Shown here piece by piece: positions 17,385 to 27,963 of a DNA stretch of 64,000 nt. A program made the translations under genes and the position numbers. Positions within the stretch are counted from its first letter, which is position 1. Every line of letters begins with the position of its first letter. The DNA is from Halomonas salipaludis (GTDB taxonomy: Bacteria; Pseudomonadota; Gammaproteobacteria; Pseudomonadales; Halomonadaceae): assembly GCF_002286975.1 (NCBI RefSeq), contig NZ_NSKB01000009.1:118809-182808 (forward strand), given 5' to 3'. Below the pieces are notes generated by a model. It ran no database searches, had not been told where the DNA came from, and worked only from the letters and a program-made list of their open reading frames with translations.

Positions 17385-18412
17385 GGCGACTCCTCCTCGG
17401 GCGCCGAGGCGGCCTTGCGCTGGGCTTGCTGTTGCGCTTCGCGCTGGGCTTTCTGTTGCGCTTCGCGCTGACCTTGGCGATACGTCGGCAGCGACGGGTG
17501 GCCCTCGTCCTCGGCCAGCGGGCGGCCGCGGCGATAGCGCACCAGCGGCGAGTCGGGCAGCTCGCGCTCGCCGGTCCACTCGCCGAGAAAGGCCAGCAGA
17601 TTGGGGCCGAGCGGCTCGCGGGGCAGTGTGTATTGCGGATCGTAGATGGAGTCGACGAAGTGCAACCCGCAGCCCGGCGCGGTGGCGCTGGCCTGGGTGC
17701 GATCGCGCAGCGTCAACAGCCGGGCGATGTACTCTTCATCCTGCGCGCCGCGGCCAACGTCGACCAGCGCACCGACGATATTGCGAATCATATGGTGGAC
17801 GAAGGCGTTGGCCTGGACATCGACGACCACCAGCGGGCCGTGGCGATGCACCTCGATGAAGTGCAGGTGGCGCCAGGCGGTCTTCGACTGGCAGCCGGCG
17901 GCGCGGAAGCTGGAGAAGTCGCGCTCGCCAACCAGCACCTGGGCGGCGCGGTGCATGGCGTCGGCGTCCAGCGGGTCGCGGCACCAGGTGGCGTTGGCGC
18001 GCTCGAGCACCGGCCGGCTGGGCTGGTTGAGTATCACGTAGCGGTAGCGTCGCGCCAGGGCCAGGAAACGCGCGTGGAAGTCGTCGGCCACTGGCACCAG
18101 CCAGCGGATGGCGATGTCCCGGGGCAGATTGGCATTGGCACCGAATACCCAGGCCTTCTGCGAACGCGACACCGGCGGGTCGAAGTGAATCACCTGGCGC
18201 GTGGCGTGCACGCCGCTGTCGGTGCGGCCACTGCAGTGTACGGTGACCGGATGCCCGGCCACCCGCGCCAGGGCCTGCTCGACTTCGTACTGCACCGAAG
18301 GCGCATGCTTGAGGCGCTGCCAGCCGCAGTAGGCGCTGCCGTCGTACTCCACGGCGGCGGCCAAGCGGCCGGTCAGGCGGGTCTTTTCGTCCAGGCGTTT
18401 AAACAGGGGCAT
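17381..18412 (-). CDS. truA: tRNA pseudouridine(38-40) synthase
   Basis: 343 residues. The catalytic Asp is D65 in [10 protein letters not shown]. The enzyme modifies uridines 38-40 in the anticodon stem. The core resembles other TruA proteins to about residue 305; beyond it is a Gln/Lys/Arg-rich tail made of an 8-residue repeat ([16 protein letters not shown]) encoded by the tandem DNA repeat at 17417-17464. The truA-trpF order is the conserved pseudomonad/halomonad arrangement. Confidence 0.95.
   Translation of the reverse strand: MPLFKRLDEKTRLTGRLAAAVEYDGSAYCGWQRLKHAPSVQYEVEQALARVAGHPVTVHCSGRTDSGVHATRQVIHFDPPVSRSQKAWVFGANANLPRDIAIRWLVPVADDFHARFLALARRYRYVILNQPSRPVLERANATWCRDPLDADAMHRAAQVLVGERDFSSFRAAGCQSKTAWRHLHFIEVHRHGPLVVVDVQANAFVHHMIRNIVGALVDVGRGAQDEEYIARLLTLRDRTQASATAPGCGLHFVDSIYDPQYTLPREPLGPNLLAFLGEWTGERELPDSPLVRYRRGRPLAEDEGHPSLPTYRQGQREAQQKAQREAQQQAQRKAASAPEEESP
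17417..17464. repeat. 24-bp tandem repeat in truA
   Basis: Two head-to-tail copies of GCGCTGGGCTT(G/T)CTGTTGCGCTTC at 17417-17440 and 17441-17464, differing at one base, with a partial third. It is in frame and encodes the charged C-terminal tail of TruA; copy number could vary among strains. Confidence 0.8.
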
Positions 18413-18461
18413 CGGCTCGTCAGCGGCTCGTCGGGGTCAGCGCGCCGCATGGCCGCGCGCA

Positions 18462-18748
18462 TCACAGGTCGTGTTGGGCAATCAGCCGCCGCGCCTCGGC
18501 CTCCAGTTTAGCGTCTCCTGGGCCGCGGCCAACGCCTGCTCGAGCAGCGCGCGGGGCGCTTGTGGCTGACCCTGGTCGAAGCGCTGGCGGGCCGCATTAA
18601 GCAGACCGTGGGGCGAGGCGACGGCAGACTGCTCATTATCCAGATGCAGCGGCTCGAACGCCACCTCCTCGATCCTCCACTCCCCTTCGGCGGACTTATT
18701 CTCGACCGATGATTCCCCGGCTGGTAGTGCCACGCCGCCGGGCGACAT
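18462..18748 (-). pseudogene. fimV: FimV-like C-terminal remnant, frameshifted
   Basis: Between asd and truA, where fimV normally lies, only a short frame remains. It begins MSPGGVALPAGES at 18748 and reads WRIEEVAFEPLHLDN and ARQRFDQGQPQAPRALLEQAL, in the style of the FimV C-terminal TPR region. The frame then breaks and ends at 18482. In another frame the sequence continues GDAKLEAEARRLIAQHDL to a stop at 18462-18464, which completes the typical FimV end. LysM and membrane regions are absent. It is most likely the decayed end of fimV after a large deletion; a small functional protein cannot be excluded. Confidence 0.6.
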
Positions 18749-18773
18749 CGGCCAGTTTTCCTCCCGCTAACGA

Positions 18774-18803
18774 GACGACGCCTCCCATTGGGGAGGCGTC
18801 GTC
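18774..18803. terminator. Strong hairpin downstream of asd
   Basis: GACGACGCCTCCC pairs perfectly with GGGAGGCGTCGTC around a 4-base loop (13-bp stem). It lies 24 bases past the asd stop codon. There is no T-run on either side, so it may be a Rho-independent-like or processing hairpin that insulates asd from truA-trpF. Confidence 0.6.
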
Positions 18804-18826
18804 GGCTCAGCGAAGCGGTGCTTTAT

Positions 18827-19939
18827 TTATTGCTCGCGCAGGATCTTGAGCATGCGCTTGAGCGGTTCGGCGGCGCCCCACAGCAGCTGGTCGCCGACGC
18901 TGAAGGCGGACAGGTATTCACCGCCCATGGCCAGCTTGCGCAGGCGTCCTACGGGCACCTGCATGGTGCCGGTCACCGCCGCCGGCGTCAGGCCGTCGAT
19001 GGTGGCGTCCTTGTCGTTGGCGATGACCTTGACCCACTCGTTATGCTTGGCCAGACGATCCTCGATTTCATCCAGCGGCACATCTTTCTTCAACTTGATG
19101 GTGAACGCCTGGCTGTGAGAACGCATGGCGCCGATGCGTACGCAGATGCCATCGATGGGGATCGGGTTGTTGTCGAGGCCGAGGATCTTGTTGGTCTCGA
19201 CGCTGCCCTTCCACTCTTCCTTGCTCTGACCGTTGTCGAGCTTGGTATCGATCCACGGCAGCAGGCTGCCGGCCAGCGGCGCGCCGAAGTTATCGGTGGG
19301 GAAGTCGCCCGAACGCATCGCCGCGGTGACCTTGCGGTCGATGTCGAGGATCGCGCTGGACGGGTCACTCAACTCACCGGCGACGCTGTCGCGTAGGCTG
19401 CCCATCTGATTGAGCAGCTCGCGCATGTGCTTGGCGCCGGAGCCGGAGGCGGCCTGATAGGTCATGGAGGTCATCCATTCGATCAGGTCGGCCTCGAACA
19501 GGCCACCCAGGCCCATCAGCATCAGGCTGACGGTGCAGTTGCCGCCGGCGAAGGTCTTGGCGCCCTTGGCCAGCTGCGCGTCGATCACGCCGCGGTTGAC
19601 CGGATCGAGCACGATGGTGGCTTCATCGGCCATGCGCAGGGTGCTGGCGGCATCGATCCAGTAGCCCTTCCAGGCAGCGCCGCGCAGATCGCCGTAGACC
19701 TGCTTGGTATAGTCGCCACCCTGGCAGGTGACCACGACATCCAGCGCCTTGAGCTCGTCGATGTCGGTGGCATCCTTGAGCGGAGGCACGTCGACGCCGA
19801 TATCGGGGCCGGGCTTGCCGACCTGGGAGGTGGTGAAGAAGACCGGCTCGATGCCGTCGAAATCTCCATCCTCCTGCATGCGCTGCATGAGCACCGAGCC
19901 CACCATGCCGCGCCATCCGACGAAACCGACTTTCAACAT
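18827..19939 (-). CDS. asd: Aspartate-semialdehyde dehydrogenase
   Basis: 370 residues from the ATG at 19939 ([17 protein letters not shown]), preceded by GGAGGA at 7 bases. N-terminal NADP-binding motif GWRGMVGS; the active-site Cys lies in [15 protein letters not shown] (about residue 134). It reduces aspartyl phosphate to the semialdehyde that feeds lysine, diaminopimelate, methionine and threonine synthesis. The leuB-asd neighbourhood is typical. Confidence 0.95.
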   Translation of the reverse strand: MLKVGFVGWRGMVGSVLMQRMQEDGDFDGIEPVFFTTSQVGKPGPDIGVDVPPLKDATDIDELKALDVVVTCQGGDYTKQVYGDLRGAAWKGYWIDAASTLRMADEATIVLDPVNRGVIDAQLAKGAKTFAGGNCTVSLMLMGLGGLFEADLIEWMTSMTYQAASGSGAKHMRELLNQMGSLRDSVAGELSDPSSAILDIDRKVTAAMRSGDFPTDNFGAPLAGSLLPWIDTKLDNGQSKEEWKGSVETNKILGLDNNPIPIDGICVRIGAMRSHSQAFTIKLKKDVPLDEIEDRLAKHNEWVKVIANDKDATIDGLTPAAVTGTMQVPVGRLRKLAMGGEYLSAFSVGDQLLWGAAEPLKRMLKILREQ

Positions 19940-20016
19940 GTGAAGTCCTCCAGAATTCAAATGAGGCCAATATTATACATGAAGCGCGCCCGGGTCGCAG
20001 GGCTTACTGCGGCCCC

Positions 20017-20106
20017 GGGGACAGGAATAAGCGAAGCTCATTTTTCAGGGAAGAAAAATGGAGCGCCCATGGAGGGGTCCACAGCGTCTTCGCGAAGCCC
20101 TGTCGC
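20017..20106. repeat. Intergenic hairpin repeat, copy 1
   Basis: Starts GGGGACAGG and ends CCCTGTCGC, with an internal inverted pair TTTTTC...GAAAAA around CATGG. It lies between leuB and asd. It belongs to the same family as copies at 21374-21540 and 23746-23834 but is oriented the other way and is the most diverged. Confidence 0.55.
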
Positions 20107-20183
20107 CGGGAAAGCCGCTTCGCCAAGACCTGGCTGTAGCCCCTCGCCGTACAGCTTAGTGCTAGACGCTTGCAGCTAGGCGC

Positions 20184-21263
<1,080 letters not shown>

Positions 21264-21373
21264 GTCGTTCTCAATCCTTGTAATGCCACGTAGCCATTTG
21301 TGGGTGCTATCTGATCCAACGGCGAATATGAATGCTTCATGCCGGCGTCGGTGGCAGCGAGGCTGATCCGGCG

Positions 21374-21540
21374 GCAGGCCTACGAGGAGGCGCTGTGAAC
21401 CCATCCCTGGGCGCTACCTTGCGCCCTGCTGCGCTCTCGCATCCTGCTCCGCTTGCAGGACCGGGGCTGGCCATCCATGGCCAGCCCGTTCGGAGCAGTG
21501 CTCCGAACCCATGGCGCAAACCTCCTCTTTGGCCTGTCCC
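21374..21540. repeat. Intergenic hairpin repeat, copy 2 (leuD-leuB gap)
   Basis: Begins GCAGGCCTACGAGGAGGCGC and ends CCTCCTCTTTGGCCTGTCCC, the two ends being imperfect reverse complements. The interior holds CCATCCATGG and further short inverted repeats, so the whole can fold into a long branched hairpin. This accounts for most of the 309-base gap between leuD and leuB; nothing coding is seen there. Confidence 0.65.
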
Positions 21541-21572
21541 CCGGCGCCTCGCGAGCAACCTCCGTGCAGTCT

Positions 21573-22226
21573 TCAGGCCAGGGCCTTGTCGCGGAACAGC
21601 CACGGCCGTGCGGCGCGATGCTTGGCCTCGAAATCGCGAATGGCATCCTCATCCTGCAGCGTAAGGCCAATATCATCGAGGCCGTTGAGCAGGCAGTGCT
21701 TGCGGAAGGCGTCGACCTCGAACTCGATGATCTCGCCTTCCGGGGTGGTCACGCGCTGGTTCTCGAGGTCGACGTCGAGGCGATAGCCTTCGTTGGCTTC
21801 CACCGCCTTGAACAGCCGGTCCACGGTGTCTTCGTCGAGGGTCACCAGCAGGATGCCGTTCTTGAAGGCGTTGTTGTAGAAGATGTCGGCAAAGCTCGGC
21901 GCGATCACCACCCGAAAGCCGAAGTCCTCCAGCGCCCAGGGCGCGTGCTCGCGGGAGCTGCCGCAGCCGAAATTGCGGCGTGCCAGCAGCACGCTGGCAC
22001 CTTGATAACGCGGCTGATTGAGCACGAAGTCAGGGTTGAGCGGACGCTGGCTGGCATCCTGGCCCGGGTAGCCCTCGTCGAGGTAGCGCAGCTCGTCGAA
22101 CAGGTTGACGCCGAAGCCAGTGCGCTTGATCGACTTGAGAAACTGCTTGGGAATGATCAGGTCGGTATCGACGTTGGCGCGGTCCAACGGCGCGACCAGG
22201 CCCTGCTCGCGTTCGAACTGTCTCAT
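21573..22226 (-). CDS. leuD: 3-isopropylmalate dehydratase small subunit
   Basis: 217 residues starting [20 protein letters not shown]. The aconitase swivel-domain motif [15 protein letters not shown] is near residue 70. With LeuC it isomerises isopropylmalate. It begins three bases after leuC ends. Confidence 0.96.
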   Translation of the reverse strand: MRQFEREQGLVAPLDRANVDTDLIIPKQFLKSIKRTGFGVNLFDELRYLDEGYPGQDASQRPLNPDFVLNQPRYQGASVLLARRNFGCGSSREHAPWALEDFGFRVVIAPSFADIFYNNAFKNGILLVTLDEDTVDRLFKAVEANEGYRLDVDLENQRVTTPEGEIIEFEVDAFRKHCLLNGLDDIGLTLQDEDAIRDFEAKHRAARPWLFRDKALA

Positions 22227-22229
22227 GGC

Positions 22230-23675
22230 TTAGGCCTCCTGGGCAGCAGGTTGAGCGTCGAGCTGACGCACGTCGACAAAGTGGCCGGCGATGGCAGCGG
22301 CGGCGGCCATCGCCGGGCTGACCAAGTGGGTGCGGCCACCGTAGCCCTGACGCCCCTCGAAGTTGCGGTTCGAGGTCGAGGCGCAGTGCTCGCCGGCCCC
22401 CAGCTTGTCGGCGTTCATCGCCAGGCACATCGAGCAGCCCGGCTCGCGCCACTCGAAGCCGGCCTCGGTGAAGATCTTGTCGAGCCCCTCGGCCTCGGCC
22501 TGGCGCTTCACCAGCCCCGAGCCGGGTACCACCATAGCCAACTGGATGGAGCTCGCCACCTTCTTGCCCTTGGCGACCTTGGCCGCTTCGCGCAGGTCTT
22601 CGATGCGCGAGTTGGTGCAGGAGCCGATGAACACCTTGTCGAGGCGGATATCGGTGATCTTCTGCTTGGGTGCCAGGCCCATGTACTCCAGCGCGCGGGT
22701 GTAGCTGCGCTTGACGGTGTCGTCGGCGGCGTCGGCCGGGTCCGGCACTTCGCCGGAGATACCGGTGACCATCTCTGGGCTGGTGCCCCAACTGACCTGC
22801 GGTTCGATGCTGGCGGCGTCGATCTCGACCACCTTGTCGAAGGCGGCGTCGGCGTCCGAGACCAGACCGCGCCAGTCGGCCACGGCGGCGTCCCACTGCT
22901 CGGCGGTCGGCGCATAGGGGCGCTCGGCGAGGTACTCGATGGTGGTGTCGTCGACGGCGATCAGGCCGACCCGGGCTCCGGCTTCGATAGCCATGTTGCA
23001 CACCGTCATGCGGCCTTCCATGGAGAGGCTCTGGATCGCGCTGCCGGCAAACTCGATGGCGTAGCCGGTACCGCCGGCGGTGCCGATCTTGCCGATAATC
23101 GCCAGTACCACGTCCTTGGCGGTGACGCCAACACCCAGCTCGCCCTCGACGCGCACCTGCATGTTCTTCATCTTCTGCGCCAGCAGGCACTGGGTGGCCA
23201 ACACGTGCTCCACCTCGGAGGTACCGATGCCGTGGGCCAGCGCGGCGAAGGCACCGTGGGTGGCGGTATGCGAGTCGCCGCAGACCACGGTCATGCCCGG
23301 CAGGGTCGCACCCTGCTCCGGCCCGACCACGTGCACGATGCCCTGGCGGGCGTCGTTGATCTTGAACTCCTCGATGCCGAATGACGCGCAGTTGTCGTCC
23401 AGGGTCTGGACCTGGATCAGCGACACCGGGTCCTTGATCCCGGCATTGCCTTCAGCGCGCTCGATCACCGTGGTCGGCACATTGTGGTCCGGTGTCGCCA
23501 GGTTGGCGTCGAGCCGCCACGGCTTGCGATTCGCCAGGCGCAGGCCTTCGAAGGCCTGGGGCGAGGTCACTTCGTGGAGCAGCTGGCGGTCGATGTAGAT
23601 CAAGGCGGTGCCGTCGTCGCGCGCCTTGACCAGGTGCTGCGACCACAGCTTGTCGTAAAGGGTCTGGCCTGCCAT
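22230..23675 (-). CDS. leuC: 3-isopropylmalate dehydratase large subunit
   Basis: 481 residues. The 4Fe-4S cluster cysteines are visible in [14 protein letters not shown] (about 349) and [13 protein letters not shown] (about 410). It is the catalytic subunit of isopropylmalate isomerase in leucine synthesis. It is divergent from the LysR gene across a 283-base gap that holds repeat copy 3. Confidence 0.96.
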   Translation of the reverse strand: MAGQTLYDKLWSQHLVKARDDGTALIYIDRQLLHEVTSPQAFEGLRLANRKPWRLDANLATPDHNVPTTVIERAEGNAGIKDPVSLIQVQTLDDNCASFGIEEFKINDARQGIVHVVGPEQGATLPGMTVVCGDSHTATHGAFAALAHGIGTSEVEHVLATQCLLAQKMKNMQVRVEGELGVGVTAKDVVLAIIGKIGTAGGTGYAIEFAGSAIQSLSMEGRMTVCNMAIEAGARVGLIAVDDTTIEYLAERPYAPTAEQWDAAVADWRGLVSDADAAFDKVVEIDAASIEPQVSWGTSPEMVTGISGEVPDPADAADDTVKRSYTRALEYMGLAPKQKITDIRLDKVFIGSCTNSRIEDLREAAKVAKGKKVASSIQLAMVVPGSGLVKRQAEAEGLDKIFTEAGFEWREPGCSMCLAMNADKLGAGEHCASTSNRNFEGRQGYGGRTHLVSPAMAAAAAIAGHFVDVRQLDAQPAAQEA

Positions 23676-23745
23676 ATCGTTCTCCCGGGCTCTGGGGCCC
23701 TGTTCTCATCATCCGGTCTGTGCCCGGTGCGCCGCGGCTATCTCG

Positions 23746-23834
23746 GCGACAAGCCTACGAGGAGGCGCTGTAAATACTTCCCTGTACGCTACCGATGCCA
23801 TCCATGGCATCGAACCTCCTCTTCGGCCTGTCCC
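23746..23834. repeat. Intergenic hairpin repeat, copy 3 (leuC-lysR gap)
   Basis: The cleanest copy. GCGACAAGCCTACGAGGAGG at the left end pairs with CCTCCTCTTCGGCCTGTCCC at the right end; inside is GCCATCCATGGC, itself a palindrome. It sits in the divergent gap with the leuC promoter side, so it could affect leu operon transcripts. Confidence 0.65.
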
Positions 23835-23958
23835 CTGCGCCGCTGTGTCGTGGCGCTGGGCGCTGGGCGCTTATCGCTATACCCGCAGTCTCCCGCCCCT
23901 CGCCCATAAAATCAATTCATGTTATTTATGCTTTGAATTCCCCCGAGGAATACATCAA

Positions 23959-24864
23959 ATGGATACGCAAAGTCTCCAAGCCTTCCTCGCCGTGGCCGAT
24001 CACGGCTCGTTCTCACTGGCCGGCGAGCAGCTGCACCTCACCCAGCCGGCGGTGAGCAAGCGTATCGCCAGCCTCGAGGAGCAGGTCGGTGCACGCCTCT
24101 TCGACCGCATCAATCGCCGTGTGTCGCTGACCGAGGCGGGCCGGCTGCTGCTGCCGCGGGCGCGGCAGATCCTGGTGATGGTCGACGACAGCCGCCGCGC
24201 ACTCTCCAACCTGAGTGGCGACGTGGCCGGCAGCCTGACCATGGGCACCAGCCACCATATCGGCCTGCATCGCCTGCCGCCGCTGCTCAAGCGTTATACC
24301 CGCGCGCATCCCGGGGTACGCCTGGACATGCGCTTCCTCGACTCCGAGCAGGCCTACCAGGAGGTGCTCGACGGCGAGCTGGAAATCGCCGTGGTGACCC
24401 TCGCCCCGGTGCCTGACCCGCAGCTGATGGTGGTGCCGGTGTGGGTCGACCGGCTGCGCTTCGTGTGCGCCCCTGACCACCCTTTGGCACAGGATGCCAC
24501 ACCGCCGCTGACGGCACTCTCTGCCCACGATGCGGTGCTGCCCGGACCGCAGACCTTCACCCGCGGCATCGTGATCGACACCTTCGCCCGCGATGGCCTG
24601 CAAGTGCAGGTAGCGCTCTCCACCAACTACCTGGAGACGCTGAAGATGATGGTCAGCATCGGCCTGGGCTGGAGCGTGCTGCCGGAGTCCTTGATCGACG
24701 CTAGCCTGCACGTGCTGGATATCGAGCATCGCCCCATCGAGCGGCCGCTGGGCTACCTGGTGCACAAGAGCCGCACCCTCTCCAACGCCGCGCGCTCGAT
24801 GTTGGCGTTGCTGGATAGCGAACGCACCGCGCTCGGCCGCGGCGACATATCGCCCACTGACTAA
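23959..24864 (+). CDS. LysR-family transcriptional regulator next to leuCDB
   Basis: 301 residues from MDTQSLQAFLAVADHGSFS at 23959, with GAGG upstream. The winged helix-turn-helix covers residues 1-60 (LHLTQPAVSKRIASLEEQVG), and a periplasmic-binding-type effector domain follows. It is transcribed away from leuC, the usual layout for a LysR activator of the adjacent operon; in Pseudomonas a LysR gene holds the same position. The effector is unknown, possibly a leucine-pathway intermediate. Confidence 0.88.
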   Translation: MDTQSLQAFLAVADHGSFSLAGEQLHLTQPAVSKRIASLEEQVGARLFDRINRRVSLTEAGRLLLPRARQILVMVDDSRRALSNLSGDVAGSLTMGTSHHIGLHRLPPLLKRYTRAHPGVRLDMRFLDSEQAYQEVLDGELEIAVVTLAPVPDPQLMVVPVWVDRLRFVCAPDHPLAQDATPPLTALSAHDAVLPGPQTFTRGIVIDTFARDGLQVQVALSTNYLETLKMMVSIGLGWSVLPESLIDASLHVLDIEHRPIERPLGYLVHKSRTLSNAARSMLALLDSERTALGRGDISPTD

Positions 24865-24893
24865 TGTCGCTATTTATCAGAATGCCTTTCCGG

Positions 24894-24939
24894 ATATCTG
24901 CCTTACTTGGACAATGTTTTGATTAAAAACGACAGATAT
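24894..24939. promoter_or_regulatory. Inverted repeat upstream of the Rieske operon
   Basis: ATATCTG (24894-24900) and CAGATAT (24933-24939) form a 7-base inverted repeat 32 bases apart in the AT-rich leader (24865-25048) before the Rieske oxygenase gene. It could be a regulator site for the linked GlxA/GbdR-type protein; position and symmetry are the only evidence. Confidence 0.25.
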
Positions 24940-25048
24940 TAGTCTTAAATAATCAAGTATTCGGCAACGCAGTGTCGCAAAACCTCATGCCTCTTCGACG
25001 TAGCAGCCTAGCCTGAGGGCTACCGTTACAGCATGAGGAGCCAGACCC

Positions 25049-26203
25049 ATGACGGACCGGATTCCGATCCAGCAGTGGGACGAGCAGTCCGCCGAGACAG
25101 CCGTCACCCTGCCCTCCCGCTACTTCTACGACGAGACCATCTTTGCCGAGGAGCGCGAGCGCATCTTCATGAAGGCCTGGCACTTCGGGTGTCATGTCAA
25201 TGAGCTTAGTGAAGCCGGCGCCTTCGTGGTCCGGGATATTTTCCAGCAGAGCGTTATCCTGATGCGCGACCGCCAGGGTGACATCCACGCCTTCCACAAC
25301 GTCTGCCAGCATCGCGGCAACCGCCTGCTGAACGAGACGCGCGGCATCAACAAGGGCGTGATTCGCTGCGCCTACCACTCCTGGTGCTACGGCCAGGACG
25401 GGGCGCTGCGCAGCGCCCCGCGCAGCGAGCGTCTGGCCGGTTTCGACAAGCAGCAGCACGCCATCCCGGCCGTGCGCATGGAGGTCTTCGCCGACTGCGT
25501 GTTCTTCAACTTCGATCCCGATGCGGACTCGATGCAGACGCTGTTTCCCGGCGCCGACCGGGCCATGCGCGAGGCGATCCCCGATCTCGACAAGATGCAG
25601 CTGGTCGAGGAGGACGATGTCATCGTCCCCGCCAACTGGAAGGTCATCATGGACAACTCCATCGAAGGCTATCACTTTCAGCTCTCGGGGCCTTGCCACG
25701 TCGATCTTGCGTCGCTGATCGACTTCGCCGGCTATCGGCTGCGTCAGTTCGACCACTGGTGGACCTACGGCGCCCCGCCCAACCCCGACGCCATCCAGGC
25801 CTATGGCAAGCCCCTGTCACGCCCCCCCGAGCCGGGTGATGGGTTCTTCAACATCGGTATCTGGCCGCACAACACCTTCTATCAGTTCCCGTTCACCCAG
25901 TGCCTGGGCACCTTCATGATGATCCCGCTGGACAGCGAGCGCAGTCTCCTGCGTTTCGGCTACTACAGCGCCCAGCAGCCGATCTCCGAGGTCTCCAAAG
26001 CCAGCATCGCGTGGATGAACGATGAGCTCGGCCCGGAGGACATCGACCTCAACGTCACCGTGCAGCAGGGCTTGCACTCGCTGGGTTACAACCAGGGGCG
26101 CTACATGATCGATGCCGAGCGCAGTAACGAGAGTGAGCACCTGGTGCATCACTTCCACCGTCTGGTGTTCCGCGCCCTGCACCCCGACGCGAGTCGCTTA
26201 TGA
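25049..26203 (+). CDS. Rieske non-heme iron oxygenase, alpha subunit
   Basis: 384 residues. The Rieske 2Fe-2S ligands are in NVCQHRGN and CAYHSWCYG (C-x-H...C-x2-H, residues about 90-115). The mononuclear iron region is DNSIEGYHFQLSGPCH (about residues 204-219). The family includes GbcA, stachydrine demethylase and carnitine monooxygenase CntA, which act on N-methyl ammonium compounds. Its partner reductase is at 29636-30586. It is the first gene of an eight-gene plus-strand operon. The substrate is inferred to be a betaine-like compound from the neighbours; the exact compound cannot be read from sequence. Confidence 0.85.
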   Translation: MTDRIPIQQWDEQSAETAVTLPSRYFYDETIFAEERERIFMKAWHFGCHVNELSEAGAFVVRDIFQQSVILMRDRQGDIHAFHNVCQHRGNRLLNETRGINKGVIRCAYHSWCYGQDGALRSAPRSERLAGFDKQQHAIPAVRMEVFADCVFFNFDPDADSMQTLFPGADRAMREAIPDLDKMQLVEEDDVIVPANWKVIMDNSIEGYHFQLSGPCHVDLASLIDFAGYRLRQFDHWWTYGAPPNPDAIQAYGKPLSRPPEPGDGFFNIGIWPHNTFYQFPFTQCLGTFMMIPLDSERSLLRFGYYSAQQPISEVSKASIAWMNDELGPEDIDLNVTVQQGLHSLGYNQGRYMIDAERSNESEHLVHHFHRLVFRALHPDASRL

Positions 26204-26967
26204 GCGATGCCCCTGACGGCGAGTTCCGCGGCCGTCGCGTGCTGGTCACCGGCGGCGCTCGCGGCATCGGCGCCGCCACCGCCGAGCTGTTGCTGAGGCG
26301 TGGCGCACGGGTTGCCATCGGTGCGCGCAGCGAAGCCTCGGTGGACGCCTTCAACGCCGAGCGTGACACCCCGGCCCTGGCGGCGGTGGGTGAACTGCGC
26401 GACCGCGCGAGCTGCCAGCGGGTGGTGGACGCGGCCTGCGAGCGGCTCGGCGGTCTCGACTGCCTGATCAACTGTGCCGGGGTGTTCGAGGAGGTGCCCT
26501 TCGAAGCGGTCACCCAGCAACACTGGGACGATCACTACCAGATCAACGTTGCCGGTACCTTCTTTGCCATTCAGGCGGCGCTCCCGGCACTGGAGGCGAG
26601 TGGCGGCAACGTGGTCAACCTCGGCTCCGATGCCGGGCTGATCGGCTTCCCTCCCAGCAGCGTCTACTCCGGCGCCAAGGCGGCCGTGGTCAACCTGACC
26701 CGCGCCCTGGCACTGGAGCTGGCCGGGCGCATCCGCCTCAACTGCGTCTGCCCCGGCAACGTGGCCACCGAGATGATCGATCATGCCGCACAGCGCAGTC
26801 CCGATCCCGCTGGCTATCTGGCCGACGCCCATGCCCGCGCCCCGCTGGGGCGCATGGCACGGCCTGTCGAGGTCGCCGAGGCGATTCTCTACCTCGCCTC
26901 GCCCCGCGCCAGCTTCACCCACGGCGCCATTCTCAGCGTCGATGGCGGGGGTGTGTGCGGTTTCTAA
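26200..26967 (+). CDS. Short-chain dehydrogenase/reductase
   Basis: 255 residues, overlapping the oxygenase stop by four bases (ATGA). NAD(P) motif VTGGARGIGAATAEL (residues 13-27), NCAGVFEEVPF, and the catalytic S/Y/K set in YSGAKAAVVNL (Y-x3-K). It probably oxidises a hydroxyl or reduces a carbonyl on a breakdown intermediate. The C-terminus LSVDGGGVCGF is typical of classical SDRs. Confidence 0.85.
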   Translation: MSDAPDGEFRGRRVLVTGGARGIGAATAELLLRRGARVAIGARSEASVDAFNAERDTPALAAVGELRDRASCQRVVDAACERLGGLDCLINCAGVFEEVPFEAVTQQHWDDHYQINVAGTFFAIQAALPALEASGGNVVNLGSDAGLIGFPPSSVYSGAKAAVVNLTRALALELAGRIRLNCVCPGNVATEMIDHAAQRSPDPAGYLADAHARAPLGRMARPVEVAEAILYLASPRASFTHGAILSVDGGGVCGF

Positions 26968-27010
26968 CCACGCCCCGCAAGACAACCGATAACACCAGGA
27001 GACCCTGACC

Positions 27011-27937
27011 ATGCGTAGCCCATCACTGCCTACCCTCTTGTCACGCTTGACCGCCAGCGCCCTGCTGCTGGCGCCGCTCGCCGCCCAGGCCGAGACGATC
27101 CGCTTCGCCACGCCCCAGTGGCCCGGTGCCACGGTCAAGTCCGAGGTCACCCGCCAACTGGTCGAAACCCTTGGCTATGACGCCACCCTCCAGGAAGCCA
27201 GTTCCTCAATCATCCTCGGCGGCATGGCCAGCGGTGACCTGGATATCAATATGGCGCTATGGCGGCCCTCACAGGGCGGCATGCTCGACCCGCGCCTGGA
27301 AGCCGGTGAACTGGTCGAACTGACCGAGAATATCGAAGGCGCGCGCTTCCAGCTCGCGGTACCCGGTTACGTCTGGGAGGCTGGCGTGCGCTCGATGGCC
27401 GATCTGGCCCAACACGGCGAACGCTTCAGCCACACCTTCTACGGTATCGAACCCGGCAACGTCGGCAACGAACTGATGCAGGAGGCCGTCGACAACGACA
27501 CCTATGAGCTGAGCGACTGGCGGGTCGTGGCCTCCAGCGAGGCCGGCATGATGTCACAGGTGGAGACCAGCATTGCCGACGACGAGTGGATCGCCTTCCT
27601 CGGCTGGGAACCGCACTGGATGAATGTCGACTTCGATATTCGCTACCTGGAGGACCCGGAGAATCTGTGGGGCGATGCCAGCTCGGTGTCTACCGTGGTC
27701 GCCGCCGATTTCGTCGAGCGCCACCCCAACCTGACCCGTCTGCTCGAGCAGATCGTGCTGCCCATCGACGTCCAGGATGCCTGGGTCTATGACTACAGCC
27801 GCCGCGACATCCCTCTCGAGGAAGTGGCCAGCCAATGGCTCGCTGACAACCCCGACATGGTGCTTGGCTGGCTCGACGGCGTGACCAGCGCCGACGGGGA
27901 GCAGGACGCCGCCGACCGTTATCGCGATACCCACTGA
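27011..27937 (+). CDS. Glycine betaine/choline-type ABC substrate-binding protein
   Basis: 308 residues with a clear Sec signal peptide (LTASALLLAPLAAQAET, cleavage after about residue 27) and an OpuAC-type domain. The aromatic ligand-box style motif AFLGWEPHWMNVDFD is present. These proteins bind quaternary ammonium compounds through Trp cages. No permease or ATPase gene accompanies it, so it would have to work with a transporter encoded elsewhere. Its presence inside the operon is the best hint that the substrate is a betaine-like molecule. Confidence 0.85.
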   Translation: MRSPSLPTLLSRLTASALLLAPLAAQAETIRFATPQWPGATVKSEVTRQLVETLGYDATLQEASSSIILGGMASGDLDINMALWRPSQGGMLDPRLEAGELVELTENIEGARFQLAVPGYVWEAGVRSMADLAQHGERFSHTFYGIEPGNVGNELMQEAVDNDTYELSDWRVVASSEAGMMSQVETSIADDEWIAFLGWEPHWMNVDFDIRYLEDPENLWGDASSVSTVVAADFVERHPNLTRLLEQIVLPIDVQDAWVYDYSRRDIPLEEVASQWLADNPDMVLGWLDGVTSADGEQDAADRYRDTH

Positions 27938-27963
27938 ATCCATCAGCGTGGCGAGGCCCTGGC

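Noticed and set aside
21453..23384. 643-codon plus-strand open frame
   Set aside because: Antisense to leuD and leuC, no domain recognised.
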